From assembly GCA_013396655.1 (NCBI GenBank), contig WBMV01003267.1, positions 1 through 64,000 of the forward strand: a stretch of 64,000 bases of DNA, read 5' to 3'. This DNA is from Campylorhamphus procurvoides (Eukaryota > Chordata > Aves > Passeriformes > Dendrocolaptidae). Positions 25,201 to 35,842 of this stretch are shown here, in pieces (positions within the stretch are counted from its first letter, which is position 1; every line of letters begins with the position of its first letter). The position numbers were made by a program, and so were the translations under genes. The notes under the pieces were generated by a model. It had not been told where the DNA came from and did not search any database. It saw only the letters and a program-made list of their open reading frames with translations.

Positions 25201-27541
25201 ACTGGAAAACCAAGCTGAGGTCTCTGATTTTTGGCTATTAATATTACACCCTTCAGCTGTTCTGTCTGCATCTTTATAGTTATGTAACTTTATTTTTGGT
25301 TTAATCTTTTCATTATATAAGCTTTTGTCATTTTTTAAGAACAGATTATGAAAGCACAAGTCTGAAGAAACTAGTCTTGGGTGCTTCAGGAAAAATCTGA
25401 ACATAAGGGCAGAAGTATGGCAATATCTTTGTCACAAAAAAAGAAAAGATTGAAAAGGAGAAGGCAGGGAATGGTTTCAACCACCTGAGCAATGTTTTTT
25501 TTTTATCTTCTGCCAGCAGTGTTTTTGTGCTGGACAGTAACCCCCTGCATTACTTTTATCTGTGTTTTATGTAACATTTGCCCTAAAACTAAGCTGTTTT
25601 CTTAGTGTCTTGATAGCTGAGAATGTGACAGAAGGTTATTAAAAACTAGAGATCTTAGAAGTCTCCAAAATAATTAAAATACATAAACCACCAGTAAGTA
25701 GCACATAGCAAGCAAGGGGCTGAATTAAACCAATAACTCTTGAAACACATAACCCTAACAGCTAATGTACTGCCATGGCAGGCTGCACTACAGTTCCTAC
25801 CAGCACGGTTTTAATGATGGCAAGAGCTCAACTACAGCTGTAAAGACCATATTAAAAAAAATTAAAAAATGAAATAGACGAGCTTGCTGGGTTTTAGGTT
25901 TGCTCTCCTCCTCCCTTCCCCCGCTCACATGGATTTCGTTCTTCAGGCTGGTATTGTGCAAACTGTTCCGTGGGCTGAGGGATGGAGTCGGCACCTCTCA
26001 CTTGTTGGCATTTAAAAAAATAAACCAGAAGTGGGTTTGCCACATTGAGTTTCAGTAAATATGGTCAGGACTCAAATGGTGTTTGTTGCTTGTAGTGTTA
26101 TTTAGGAAGCTTTGGAGCGAGTGTAGCTGAGGAAGTGGGATTTGCATATTTTCTAGCATGGACTTTGTTTTACCATCATCCCCATCGTTTGCCTCCTGTT
26201 AACTGGTGAAATTTAGACTCAGGGAGTTGGCAGGGTGAGCCCTGAGGATGGTTTAGGCTGAGGCTTTATGCCCACCTGGTTACAGCACCTGTCTTCTGAC
26301 CTGTTTGTAAATGGACCTTTTTCTGATTTTGCCATGAAATTGATTCAGTTTCAGCTGCCAGAATGTGTTATTTTCGTGCTTATTTTGGCTTTGGGCTTTG
26401 CACAGTAGCATTGCCAGCTACGAGTTGTCCTTGGTGTTTCTGTTCCTGCTAAGATGGGTTAGACAGTGTGTGGTGGATCAGGTGATTGCTGTGACAGGTG
26501 TGTGGTGTCACCGCTGCTCCTGCCTCCCCAGCCACAGTCAGGGCTGGGTTCTACATGCACTTCCCATAGAAGAAGTGGGTTTTCTAGCAAATTCTTCACT
26601 TTAAACTATACAATAAACAATTGAATGGTATTAGAGCCATTAACTGTGTTTTTATATATAGATATTCATAGTTACACAGTAATAAGGGCACCTGAGAAAA
26701 TGCAAGTCTAATCTGTTTTTTTTAATAGTCCTGTTTTAATGGAGCATTCTGTCTTTCTTACCTCCACAGCTTATTAACTGGCTCCATGAGAAAATGGGTT
26801 TGCTCAGTGTACCCCCTGTTCCCCCAAGTGCCCTTTTCTTCCAGCCTTTGGCTACTGGTGTCAGGCTGCGTTGTGGTTTTGATCAGTCTTGTGCCAATCT
26901 TCGAGAGAGATGTCACGCTCATTTTTATGTATATAACTTTCAGCATAGTGGGGAAGAAGGGGAAGAGCAAAGGGGAGGATTGGCTCTATCCAGGCATGAA
27001 TTCATTTGTGTGCTTTAACTTTCTCATCTTTCTTTTTCTCCTTTCAGTCACTTCATTAAAAAAAATAAAAATCTAAAGTAGTACTGTAGGTTTTCCAGAT
27101 GTCCCTTATAACCTTCCTTTTGGTGCTTGGTAGCTTTAGCTCAGCAGAATTCCTTGGAATGATTCCTTGGTGTTGTTGAATGTCATAATTAATGGGATTT
27201 CTCTGGAAGTGAGACAGGTAGCCGGGGTTTTGGAAGCAGAATTCCTTCGTAGGGGAAAAGTTAATGAGACAGACAAGGAGAAATGTAGTAGCAGAAGCAT
27301 CCACTCAAGTTTTTAGAAATGTCTTTGTGCTAGAGCTGCTCCCTCTGCTTCCCTGCCAGTGCAGGGAAATGAAGGAGAAATATGGTCAAAACCTGCACTC
27401 TCCTTGTCTTTCTCTCTCCTCTTGGGAAAAGCAGGGGATTAGGTTTGGTCACTTACTCTGGAAAGTGTCTGCTCCCGATTTGTTTTCTGTTTAAACAATG
27501 TAGTTTCATCACATGGGAGATATTTGGGTGGAATGACTTAA
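19211..27541 (+). other. MACROD2: MACROD2 intron, no gene recognised
   Basis: This is intron sequence with no identifiable exon. It holds the dyad at 20422-20463, a GC-richer patch at about 20700-20890, and scattered short (CA) and (TA) runs, such as around 22030-22075. An open frame at 19446-19781 (111 codons, hydrophobic) has no recognised match and is regarded as chance. Confidence 0.7.
20422..20463. repeat. Short tandem/inverted repeat (dyad)
   Basis: The arms ACCCTTTAAGGGT (20431-20443) and ACCCTTAAAGGT (20450-20461) are reverse complements apart from one missing base, separated by about 6 bases. The same stretch is also an imperfect tandem copy of a GGTACTTTAACCCTTTAA-like unit of 18-19 bp. 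Such a structure can extrude a hairpin. It may be a remnant of a local duplication. No transposon family was recognised. Confidence 0.75.
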
Positions 27542-27736
27542 TGTGCTGGTTTAGAGGTAAACCGGCAGGAGAAATGGACCCACCACAAGAGAGATTATAA
27601 GTCAGAGTTACAATTTAATGAAAGATATTACCATAAATACACTGACACTGCTTTCAACTCACCAAAAACCCAGCAGTATAACCCAGTGTCCCGGGGCGCA
27701 AGCCCAAAGGGATTTGTTAGCCCTGGTGCTGAGACN
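27542..27736 (+). mobile_element. Short LTR-like insertion (probable avian endogenous retrovirus solo LTR or fragment)
   Basis: The stretch starts TGTGCTGGTTTAGAGG directly after ACTTAA (27536-27541). It ends at GAGAC plus one ambiguous base, directly followed by a second ACTTAA (27737-27742). A perfect 6-bp direct repeat next to a TG start is what integration by a class II (ERVK-type) retrovirus leaves behind. The internal sequence (ATTATAAGTCAGAGTTACAA, CCCGGGGCGCAAGCCCAAAG) resembles songbird LTR repeats as I remember them, but I cannot name a family. At 195 bp it is short for an LTR, and no gag, pol or env sequence is present. The strand is assumed from the TG end. The ambiguous base may mark a collapsed or unresolved part of the element. 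Confidence 0.55.
27736..27736. other. Single ambiguous base (N)
   Basis: This is the only non-ACGT symbol in the window. It falls exactly at the right end of the LTR-like insertion, so it may be an unresolved base or a one-base placeholder for a gap in the assembly. Confidence 0.95.
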
Positions 27737-27742
27737 ACTTAA

Positions 27743-28712
27743 TTAAGAATTTATATTTCCAAATGAGAACAGGGTTTGTGAATACACATGCTTGGGTTTC
27801 TCTTAGTCAAATCTTTTCAAATTGAGCCTTCTTGGTGCTTTTGGAAGAAAACAACAACAGAAATGTCTGAATAATTTAAAACCATCTTTAGAGCAATATG
27901 TTATGACAATTTCCTTTTCAAAATTTCTGTGGCAAAGCAAGTTCATTCTCTTAGAACTGTAGTTCAGTGGGATATCAAGATGCCATTACAGTGTATGGAA
28001 GCAGAAAGGCAGCACCAGGCAGTGCTTTTGTTATGTCACTATTAAAAGTTACAGAAATATTTCCCATTCTTTCTGATGGAAACTCGGATTTTTCCTTGCC
28101 TCGCTATAGGAACATTCAACCACTCATTGAAATATCATTGCCAGATACTTTGAATAAATAGTTTTCCTTGAGAAGGCAAAATTATCAACAGATTTGAGAA
28201 TGTATTCGATTATGCCATATGTACAAATAAGAAATTTGAATATGCATAAATAATTTGCCTTGGATTGCTAATGAAGTTGACAGGCAAGAAAACAAACGGC
28301 AGGCTTTTTAATTCCTTAAACTCATTACTGAATTGAAGAATTATTTAAAACTTACTTCTGGTACAATGACTACTTCTTGAATCTTATCTTTGTATCCGGC
28401 TCTTCTTAATTGATTTTAATTCATGTAACTCTTTATTTTGTTATCTCCAGCCTTTTTAGGCTTTGTACAGGATCTGAATCCAGACGTGTGGGATTCGAGT
28501 TATGCTGAATCTGTTCTGGTGTTCTCTGTGCTTTTGGCCATATGGGCATCTTTGTTTTTCTGTTGTGAGCCTCCTGAAAAGCCTTAGAGCTCACTGCTAG
28601 CAGGAACACTTGCATTTTCCTGCATTTTGATTTTTGTCACTTTTCTCAAGATGCTAAAAGAGGCAAGGGGAGGGGAAAAAAGGTTATTCATGTGAAACTT
28701 CAATGCTGTTAC
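27743..28712 (+). other. MACROD2: MACROD2 intron, nothing recognised
   Basis: This is AT-rich intron between the LTR-like insertion and the next CR1 copy. I see no exon, RNA gene or repeat that I can name. Confidence 0.75.
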
Positions 28713-29261
28713 TGGCAACCCCTGTTACCAATCCAGGCTGGGGGATACAGGGTTGGAGAGCAGTCCTGCCAGGGAGGACCTGGGGGTGCTGCTGGATGAG
28801 AGGCTGGACACGAGCCACCAAGGGGGAGGCCACCACGTTGTGTAGAGGGATGGGGCACCTCTTCTATGGGGAAAGGTAGAGAAAATTGGGATTGTTCAGC
28901 CTGGCAAAGGGAGAGCTTAAGGGTGACCCACTGATGGCCTTCCAGTGCCTGAAGGGAGCCTACAAGAAAGAGGGAGGGGGACTATTTACAGGGACCTGGA
29001 GTGACAGGACAAGGGGCAATGGATTTACACTGACAGAGGGCAGGTTTACATATTAGTAAGAAATTCTTTGTTGTGAGGATGGTGAGACGCTGGCACAGGT
29101 TGCCCAGAGAAGCTGTGGCTGCCCCATCCCTGAAGTGCCCAAGGCCAGGCTGGATGGGGCTCGGACCAACCTGAACTTGTGGAAGGTGCCCCTGCTCGTG
29201 GCAGGGGGTTGGAACACGGTGAGCTTTAATGCCCCTTCCAACCCAAACAATTCTCTGATGT
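28713..29261 (+). mobile_element. CR1 LINE fragment with internal deletion, sense
   Basis: The left part (about 28713-28820) matches the end of the CR1 reverse-transcriptase ORF region (ATCCAGGCTGGGGGATACAG, GGACCTGGGGGTGCTGCTGG, GAGAGGCTGGACACGAGCC). The sequence then jumps to the later block GGCCACCACG...GGGGCACCTCTTC. From there it continues normally through GATTGTTCAGCCTGG, TTCCAGTGCCTGAAGGGAGC, GGTGAGACGCTGGCACAGG, CCCATCCCTGAAGTGCCC and CCCTTCCAACCCAAACAATTC to the octamer tail. Compared with the CR1 order I know, some 200-300 bp are missing near 28820. It is the longest younger CR1 copy in the window, and no intact ORF remains. Confidence 0.93.
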
Positions 29262-32200
29262 TATCCTAATACACTAAAGAAAGTATTTGTTGGCATTTCA
29301 AACATAAATACTTTGATACAGCAGATTTCATTGAGCTTGTGTGATAGCTGGATACAGACCAGTTTTTTTTCGCATTGACACATCTAGAGTTTTCTTCTTG
29401 GTCTCTTTTCCTTGCTTCAGAAATGATAAAGTCATACATTTTTATAGAGCCAACAATGTTTTGGAATGTAAATACAAAGGATAAAATTCCTGCAAGATTG
29501 AATTTAGGTTCGAGATTGCCGTGTAATGAAGAGGGGTGGGAATAGAGGTAGAGCTTGGTCTTATTTAATGACATTAATTTTTCTTGTAGCTGCTTTGTGC
29601 TTAACCATTTTAGCTTGATTAAAGTGAAGCTAAAGGCCCTCCTTGATTCTCCTTGAAATTTCCTACTGGGCTCCTGGAAAGCTTTTGTTAAGTAAGGTTT
29701 GCTGAGCTGATAACAGCACAACTGTGGCTTTCAGGTGTGTGTCAGCAGCTGGAAGCTGAGACTGGGAGCATCCGTCCTGAGCCTCGGGCTGAGCTTCCCT
29801 GTTGCCTTGGCCGTGATAAATTTCCCTCTGTCAGGTTCTGTTTACCTCTTTGTTCCTCAACTCATTTCCTACAGGTAACCAAATTCTTGAGGAACACCTG
29901 CGTTTTGAATTCCAAGCGTTTGGAAATCGCTGCGATGGTTCTGTCCCTGAAATATGCAGTTGTCTGGGTGACAGCCTGGAGAGGCACCCCCTGCACGAGA
30001 GGAGGAGGAGGGTGAGCTTGTGCTGCAGATGTGACAGAACAAGAGTGCACCTCCACTGCTTTCTGAGAAGTGTGCCTGCCATGAGAAGCCACGGTTTGGA
30101 GGCTTGGAATAAATGTGAGAGAGCATGAAAAAGTCAATTTGATGGTAGGGAAGACTTTGGAGCTTTGTCCTGTGTAAAACAGGCACAGTAGCTGAACTCC
30201 CGAAGGTGAGAGAACACACAACATGCTCCAAGGCCAGGGACAGCCCGACCTCGCTCAGCTCCTGCCTCCAAAGCAGCCAGGAGGGCTGAGGGCAGTGGCA
30301 TTGGCTGCCTTCTTCAACACTCACACATCATTTTGGAGTGTGCCACACTAGCAGAGTCCAAGCTGCTTCATGGAGTGCCATTTTGAAGAAAGTGCTGCCG
30401 TTCTGAGGAAGGCAGTTCCCTCCTGAGCTCTCCTTTGGTTCAGCAGGTGAGATGCCCATGAGCCGGGTCTTTGTAAAGCCTAACAGCAAGGGAAGTTTTG
30501 TGCATCCTGAGCAGGGATAGTGTCCCTTTCCAGGTGACTTGCCAGGCTTCACCAGGTGCTTGAATGAGTCTCGAAACAGAGCAGTGCTGAAGGAATTTAT
30601 GGGATAGGTTTATAATCGACCCAGAGTTGAATTAATATAGCATCTTAACTACCTGTCTCCAATTTAATTTTTTCCAGATGTTTAGTTTTAATGAAAGTCT
30701 GCAGAGGTTCTTGAGCAAGGTAACATCTGGAGAGAGCATTCAGGGCAAGCTTGCATGGAAGTAAAACAATACTCCCTTAGTTGTTACCTTCCATGTCAAC
30801 ACAGGCCAGTGAGATCTGGAGAGGTTTTATATATTTTTTTATAAATATACACACACATACTCTTTTAGATCAGTCAGCTTGACCTAAATACAGCCAAGCT
30901 TGCTCCTGTGTTACAGTAAGACTCAGCTTAGTGTGCAAATATGATGCAAATGAAAACAGGAGCTGTTGAGTTTTCTTTTGCTGAAAACTTGTATTTTAAT
31001 GTGTTTTTAAGATTTGTGTGTTAGAGGCAGGTGAGCTGCTCGCTCGGGAGCCTGATGAGAGCAGACAGCAACCAGGGCAGCTGATGGCATGGTAAGATGC
31101 TTGGTCTGCATCTTTCACAGTCACTCCAGGAGAACTTTTCTTTCCTTTCAACTCTGTTCAGTTGAAAGATCGAGATAAAGACTCTGCTTTTCCATATCTT
31201 AGCAAGCTTTTGCTTTTATAGTACACTCTAGAATTATAGGACAAGTTATCTGCATTTTCTACCCATATGCAAATACTTTCAAAAAATCCCTTGTGGTATC
31301 ATCAGTCTTAGATGATCTAGCTGCTGCTTCTTTAGTTAGCATGGCAAAGTGATTTTATTTGCGTGTGTTTAACGTTCTAAGAGGACAGGTATTAGGACTT
31401 GGAAATGGTAGTGCCCACCCCCAAAAAGCAGTAGAAAATGCTTTCCTGAAGTCCTGTCCCAATGGGACAAGTGAAGCACTTGGAGATATGTTTAAAGGGT
31501 TAATTGAAAGAATCATTTCCCCAAAAGCTTGATGTTGAAATGCATATTTGTCCATATGTTTTAGATAGGCTATCTGTATTTTTGTAGCAAGCTGATATTA
31601 GATGGAAACTGAAGCCTCAGAGGTTCCCTTAACAAAAGACACTTGTGGTGGGGGCTCAGAGGTCCCAGGACGGTTCCATTACTGTAATTCCACAGCGTGA
31701 GCTTGAAATGGATCTGGAGGTTTTAGTGGCTCCCATGGGCAGGAGATCTCTCTGTACCTGCCCTAAGCCATGTGTTACTGATGGCAGATGCTGAGCTGCC
31801 CATCTCCTTCACCCTGGCGCAGCGCTGCAATGGGAAGTTTCAGATTCCAGTCTTCTCCCCCCTTACAGGAAACCTCATGCTTTGTCATTTCAGTTGTGTA
31901 ATTTTAGAGATTTTTCCAGAAGAGGTGGTTTTTTTCCCCGATACGTTTCTAAATCTAATGAAGCTTTTAAAAATGCTTTATGGCTTTTAATGTGTTCCCT
32001 CCGTTCCTCTACGCCTTTCCTGTTGTTGATCAAGTTTCTTTGTTCTTGCTACTTAAATAGCATGCACAAAACCTATTTGCACCCAATTGATATTGCTGAA
32101 TATCGATGCAAAGCAAAATTAAACATTAGGTTTAAATAATGGACTTGTTTTTCACACTCCTTGTTTTATTATTTTCTAATATAACTGTAATCAGTGAATA

Positions 32201-33511
32201 TTGTAAACAATTCATATAACTGGGAGACAAATAAAACAGGATTGAAATTTTATGCATGATAGGACACACAGACTGTTAATGTCTAAGATGCAATTTATTT
32301 TTAATAAACTAACAATTCCCGTTTGCAACTCTAACCACTCTTCTGAATGCTGCTTGTTTTATTTGTTTTCCAGAAGTCCTATTAGTTACTTCACAGTTCT
32401 TTTGGGGACATGTTAAATCACTGGTTGAACTCCCCACCCTGGAAATGAGACTGATGTTCTCACTCAGTAACCAGGACTTTCTCTGCTGCAATTTCTGGGA
32501 AAAAAATATGTACACCCAGCATTGTAGTAAATCATCAATAGCAAAGGAGAGAAGGCTTCTTCTACCCAGAGTATCTTGGTAGTTGTTGTAAAGCCAGTCT
32601 TTCTCTCTTACAAGTAAGTGGCATGGGACTTATGGCAGTTACTTACCGCTCATTTTTTATTCACTTCCAGTGGAAGAATGTGTTTTAAAATGAAAAATGG
32701 AGGTGAGGGGGAAATGCTTAGAAATCCACTCCTCACAGAGCTGCAGCAGCAGGCAGCTCCTTTCTCAAAAGTGTATTTTAAACAGCAGAGAGTAGGAACC
32801 TCTATAGAGAAATCTGTAAGTGGTGGGGGAGTAGTGTGATGACAGCAGAGAGTAATTTTTTACTACTTTTTCTCCTGGTAAGGAGTAGATAGTTTTGAGA
32901 AGCTCTAAGTGAATAGAGGGACAAAAACCTCCTTGCACAGTGGTGGGGTGGTGGGTGTGTGATGAGGAGAGAGGGCCAAGGTGGAGATTAGCAAAATTGA
33001 GAGGAGCCGATAAAAGGGGCATGTTGGCTGCAGTTTAGAGGAGAAAACACATTAATGATTACTTGATTCTTCAGGGTGGGGTTACTCTGTTTCAGGTAAT
33101 AATGACTAGAAACCTAAATTTCTGTAGAAGTCTTTATTCCTTTTAGCATTAAGCAATACGAAGCTTATCCTTTCAAAAAGAAAATTGATACAGTTATTAC
33201 TCCTTTCAGCAAGATGCAAATTATATATGTAGTATTGCTAATAAAGTTTATACAAGATGCTCTATATTCATTGTCTTAGGTTTAATGAGCTGGGCTAATT
33301 ATACCATGCCATAACTAACCAAGTAACAACGAAATTGATTTTTTTTTTTCTTCAAGATGCTCTGGGCATGTAGTTCTCAGCTTTAATACAGCCATGTGAT
33401 TGCACGGTGTTGCAGCTCAGCAAGTCATCGGGGACTATTTAGACTGTGAGGAGTGTTGCGAGAGCAAGTGTTGCAAGTCCGCTTTGTCCACATTTAGGAC
33501 TCTGCACTTGG
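29262..33511 (+). other. MACROD2: MACROD2 intron, no gene recognised
   Basis: This is intron sequence without recognisable exon. Low-complexity AT occurs at about 30826-30860. Overlapping minus-strand open frames at 29266-29721 and 29869-30324 (151 codons each) show no known domain and are considered chance. Confidence 0.7.
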
Positions 33512-33597
33512 GAATCACAGGATGGTTGGGTTGGAAGGGACTCTAAAGATCCTAGTTCCAACCCCCCTGCCACGGGCAGGAATTGACTGCACCTTCT
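33512..33597 (-). mobile_element. CR1 LINE fragment, short 3' tail, antisense
   Basis: GAATCACAGGATGGTTGGG, TTGGAAGGGACTCTAAAGAT and CCAACCCCCCTGCCACGGGC are the reverse complement of the last part of avian CR1, with the octamer tail on the left. Similarity fades after GGGCAGGAATTGACTGC, so only about 85 bp are kept and the right edge is approximate. It is a very short 5'-truncated copy. Confidence 0.88.
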
Positions 33598-35704
33598 GAG
33601 GGAAAGCCTTGCTGTCTTAAACACGGAGTAGGGGAATTTCAGGTGTCTGCATGCTGGAAAGAGACATTTCTCAGTGTAACATTTTCCTTTTGATTTTTAT
33701 GAGCCAAAGGCATGATGTTGTTGTAATAATGTGTATCTTCTGTATTTCTTCCATCTCCATTTACACTGTCCAGCTTGGCCCTCTGCTTCTTCCATAGGCA
33801 GTGGAGTGAGAGTGGATGTCCAAAGGCAATCCAGCCTTTCCTAAGACAGGTGCCCCACAGCTGTGGTGGATTCTTTTTTGGAGTTACTGATGCCTCTCCA
33901 CTCCCTATGGAGAGTGTTGGAAAGTGATTAACCTAAGGAAAATGTCTAATTTAGACCTTTGTCTTGGTCTAAATACGTTAAATGTCACATCTTTCACTTT
34001 TTGATTGCCTTTAGTGGGTGTTTGCAGCAACTGTTTCAGGCTGTTACTTCCAGTTAGTTGGACTGGGGTTTAGTGGGTGTTACTACCTGTTTATGTCAAG
34101 ATAAGTGGCTTCTTGCTCAGGAACATGGGCAGCCTGAGGTGGGACCCCTTAACAGGGTGCTTCCCAACATATTCCCAGAGTATCCAGGTGGTGTTTCCAG
34201 GTGAGCCAGGTAGACTTGGCTGAGCAGATATGGACCTATCGTAGAGATGCTCAGCCACATCAACTGACATATTTTGTAGCTTGGATCAGACTTAGTGATT
34301 TTATCATCTTTTCTGCTATCTTTCTTTAAGCAGGAAGTAAAAAAAAACAACCCAGTAAGCTGAGAAATAATATCTTTATTTCCTTTTAAACAAAAGAATT
34401 CATGGAGCAGCCAATGCTATTTAAAATATCATAGAATCTATTATGCAGGGAGAAAAGCCACCAAATAAGTGGATTTAGAACCATAATTTGACCAGCAGTG
34501 GGTTCCTTTTGAATGTTGCCCCATTACTATCAGTTTGAAGCATAAAACAAAGCAAAAATTGCTCATTTTTCCTGTTTCATTTGTTTGTTTGGAGGTTTTT
34601 TTGTGTGTGAAATGTTTTAGGTTCAAATTTTTGAGCTCACTACATTCCTTTTCAAGTGAGATCAACTGTTAAGCCATAGGGCAGGTTGGCCATTATACTT
34701 GGCTCTTGATCAGCTGCAAAAGGCCTAATTTTACCAGCAGTATAATTTGGTTTGGGGTGCTTTTCCCCCCACATTCCTGAGGAGTCAGGAGAACATAAAT
34801 GACAGGTACTCTGTAAGTAGGTACCTGGTATTTCACATCAGTAGAACTAATGCTTCTGTTGCCATGATGTTACAAAAGTGCCTCCAGTGCGTCTGTTTTC
34901 CTGGGACTGAATTCCAGATGTTAATTTGCAGTCTCCCATCTGCTTGGCTTTGGTGGCTGTGGCAAGTTGCAGGTCCAAATGACGCTGTGTTTGCTGCTGG
35001 GAGAGCGGGAGCATTTGCAACACTCAGGTGCTTGGCTGTAATTGCAGCATAATTTGGGTGTTTTCCTTACCTTGCTGGAGGCAATGCACACACAGCGTGG
35101 ATCTGCTGGAACTGTGTGATTCTTTCTGGGCAGTGGCAGTGCTGGGAAGCAGATGACCTTCTCATCTTGCACAGCTGTGGAAACTCCTCCTTTACACACC
35201 AATCAAAAGCTGGGTTTAATTTTGATTCTACAACTCTAGTAAATGTTGTAATCTCAATTCTACGACCTGTAGTAGATGTGGGGTTTATTGCCAGGTGAAA
35301 ATATTTTCAGCTGTTAACTGTGGAATTGTAAACAACACCTCTGTGAATAAATAAATCCCAGTCTCTCATTTGGACCATGGTTGAACAGTGTGTGCTAACA
35401 AATAAGGTAGAATGATTTGGGTTTTTTTTGGTAAAAGCCTGTGTTTGAATTAATGTGGAATTTGAGACATACTTGGCAACTCATTATATTTTCAATTATT
35501 ATCTAACACTTCAGAAGATAACTACACTTAATCTCTTTTCTGACCTGTGCTGATAGTTGGTGTTGTCCCCCCAGCATTTGTCTTTTTTTCTGGTCAGGTA
35601 AAAAGGTAGTGAAGAAAGGGAATGGCTGGAGAACCAGGTGCTTCTGTGCTGTTGTTTCTGCCCTGAGGACGCTGTGGGAGTTTTGCTCTGCTCCCAGAGT
35701 GATA
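33598..35704 (+). other. MACROD2: MACROD2 intron, nothing recognised
   Basis: No exon or mobile element was recognised here. A short direct repeat TTTAGTGGGTG occurs twice, at about 34010-34020 and 34069-34079, 59 bp apart. It is probably incidental. Confidence 0.7.
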
Positions 35705-35842
35705 AATCACAGATTCACAGACCGGTTTGGGTTGGAAGGCACTTTAAAGCCCATGCAGTTCCACCCTCCTGCTGTGGGCAGGGACACCTTCACCAGCCCA
35801 GGCTACTCAGAGCCCGGTCCAGCCTGGCCTGGGGTCAGGGCC
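35705..35842 (-). mobile_element. CR1 LINE fragment, 3' end, antisense
   Basis: The left edge has the repeated octamer tail (AATCACAGATTCACAG). Then come GGTTTGGGTTGGAAGGCACT, CCTGCTGTGGGCAGGGACAC and GAGCCCGGTCCAGCCTGGCC, all reverse-complement CR1 3' sequence. It ends near GGGTCAGGGCCAGCAG, before a short (CA) run at 35847-35858. The copy is about 140 bp and 5' truncated. Confidence 0.92.

Noticed and set aside
29053..29250. 65-codon open frame on the minus strand
   Set aside because: It lies inside the CR1 copy at 28713-29261 and reads its antisense strand.
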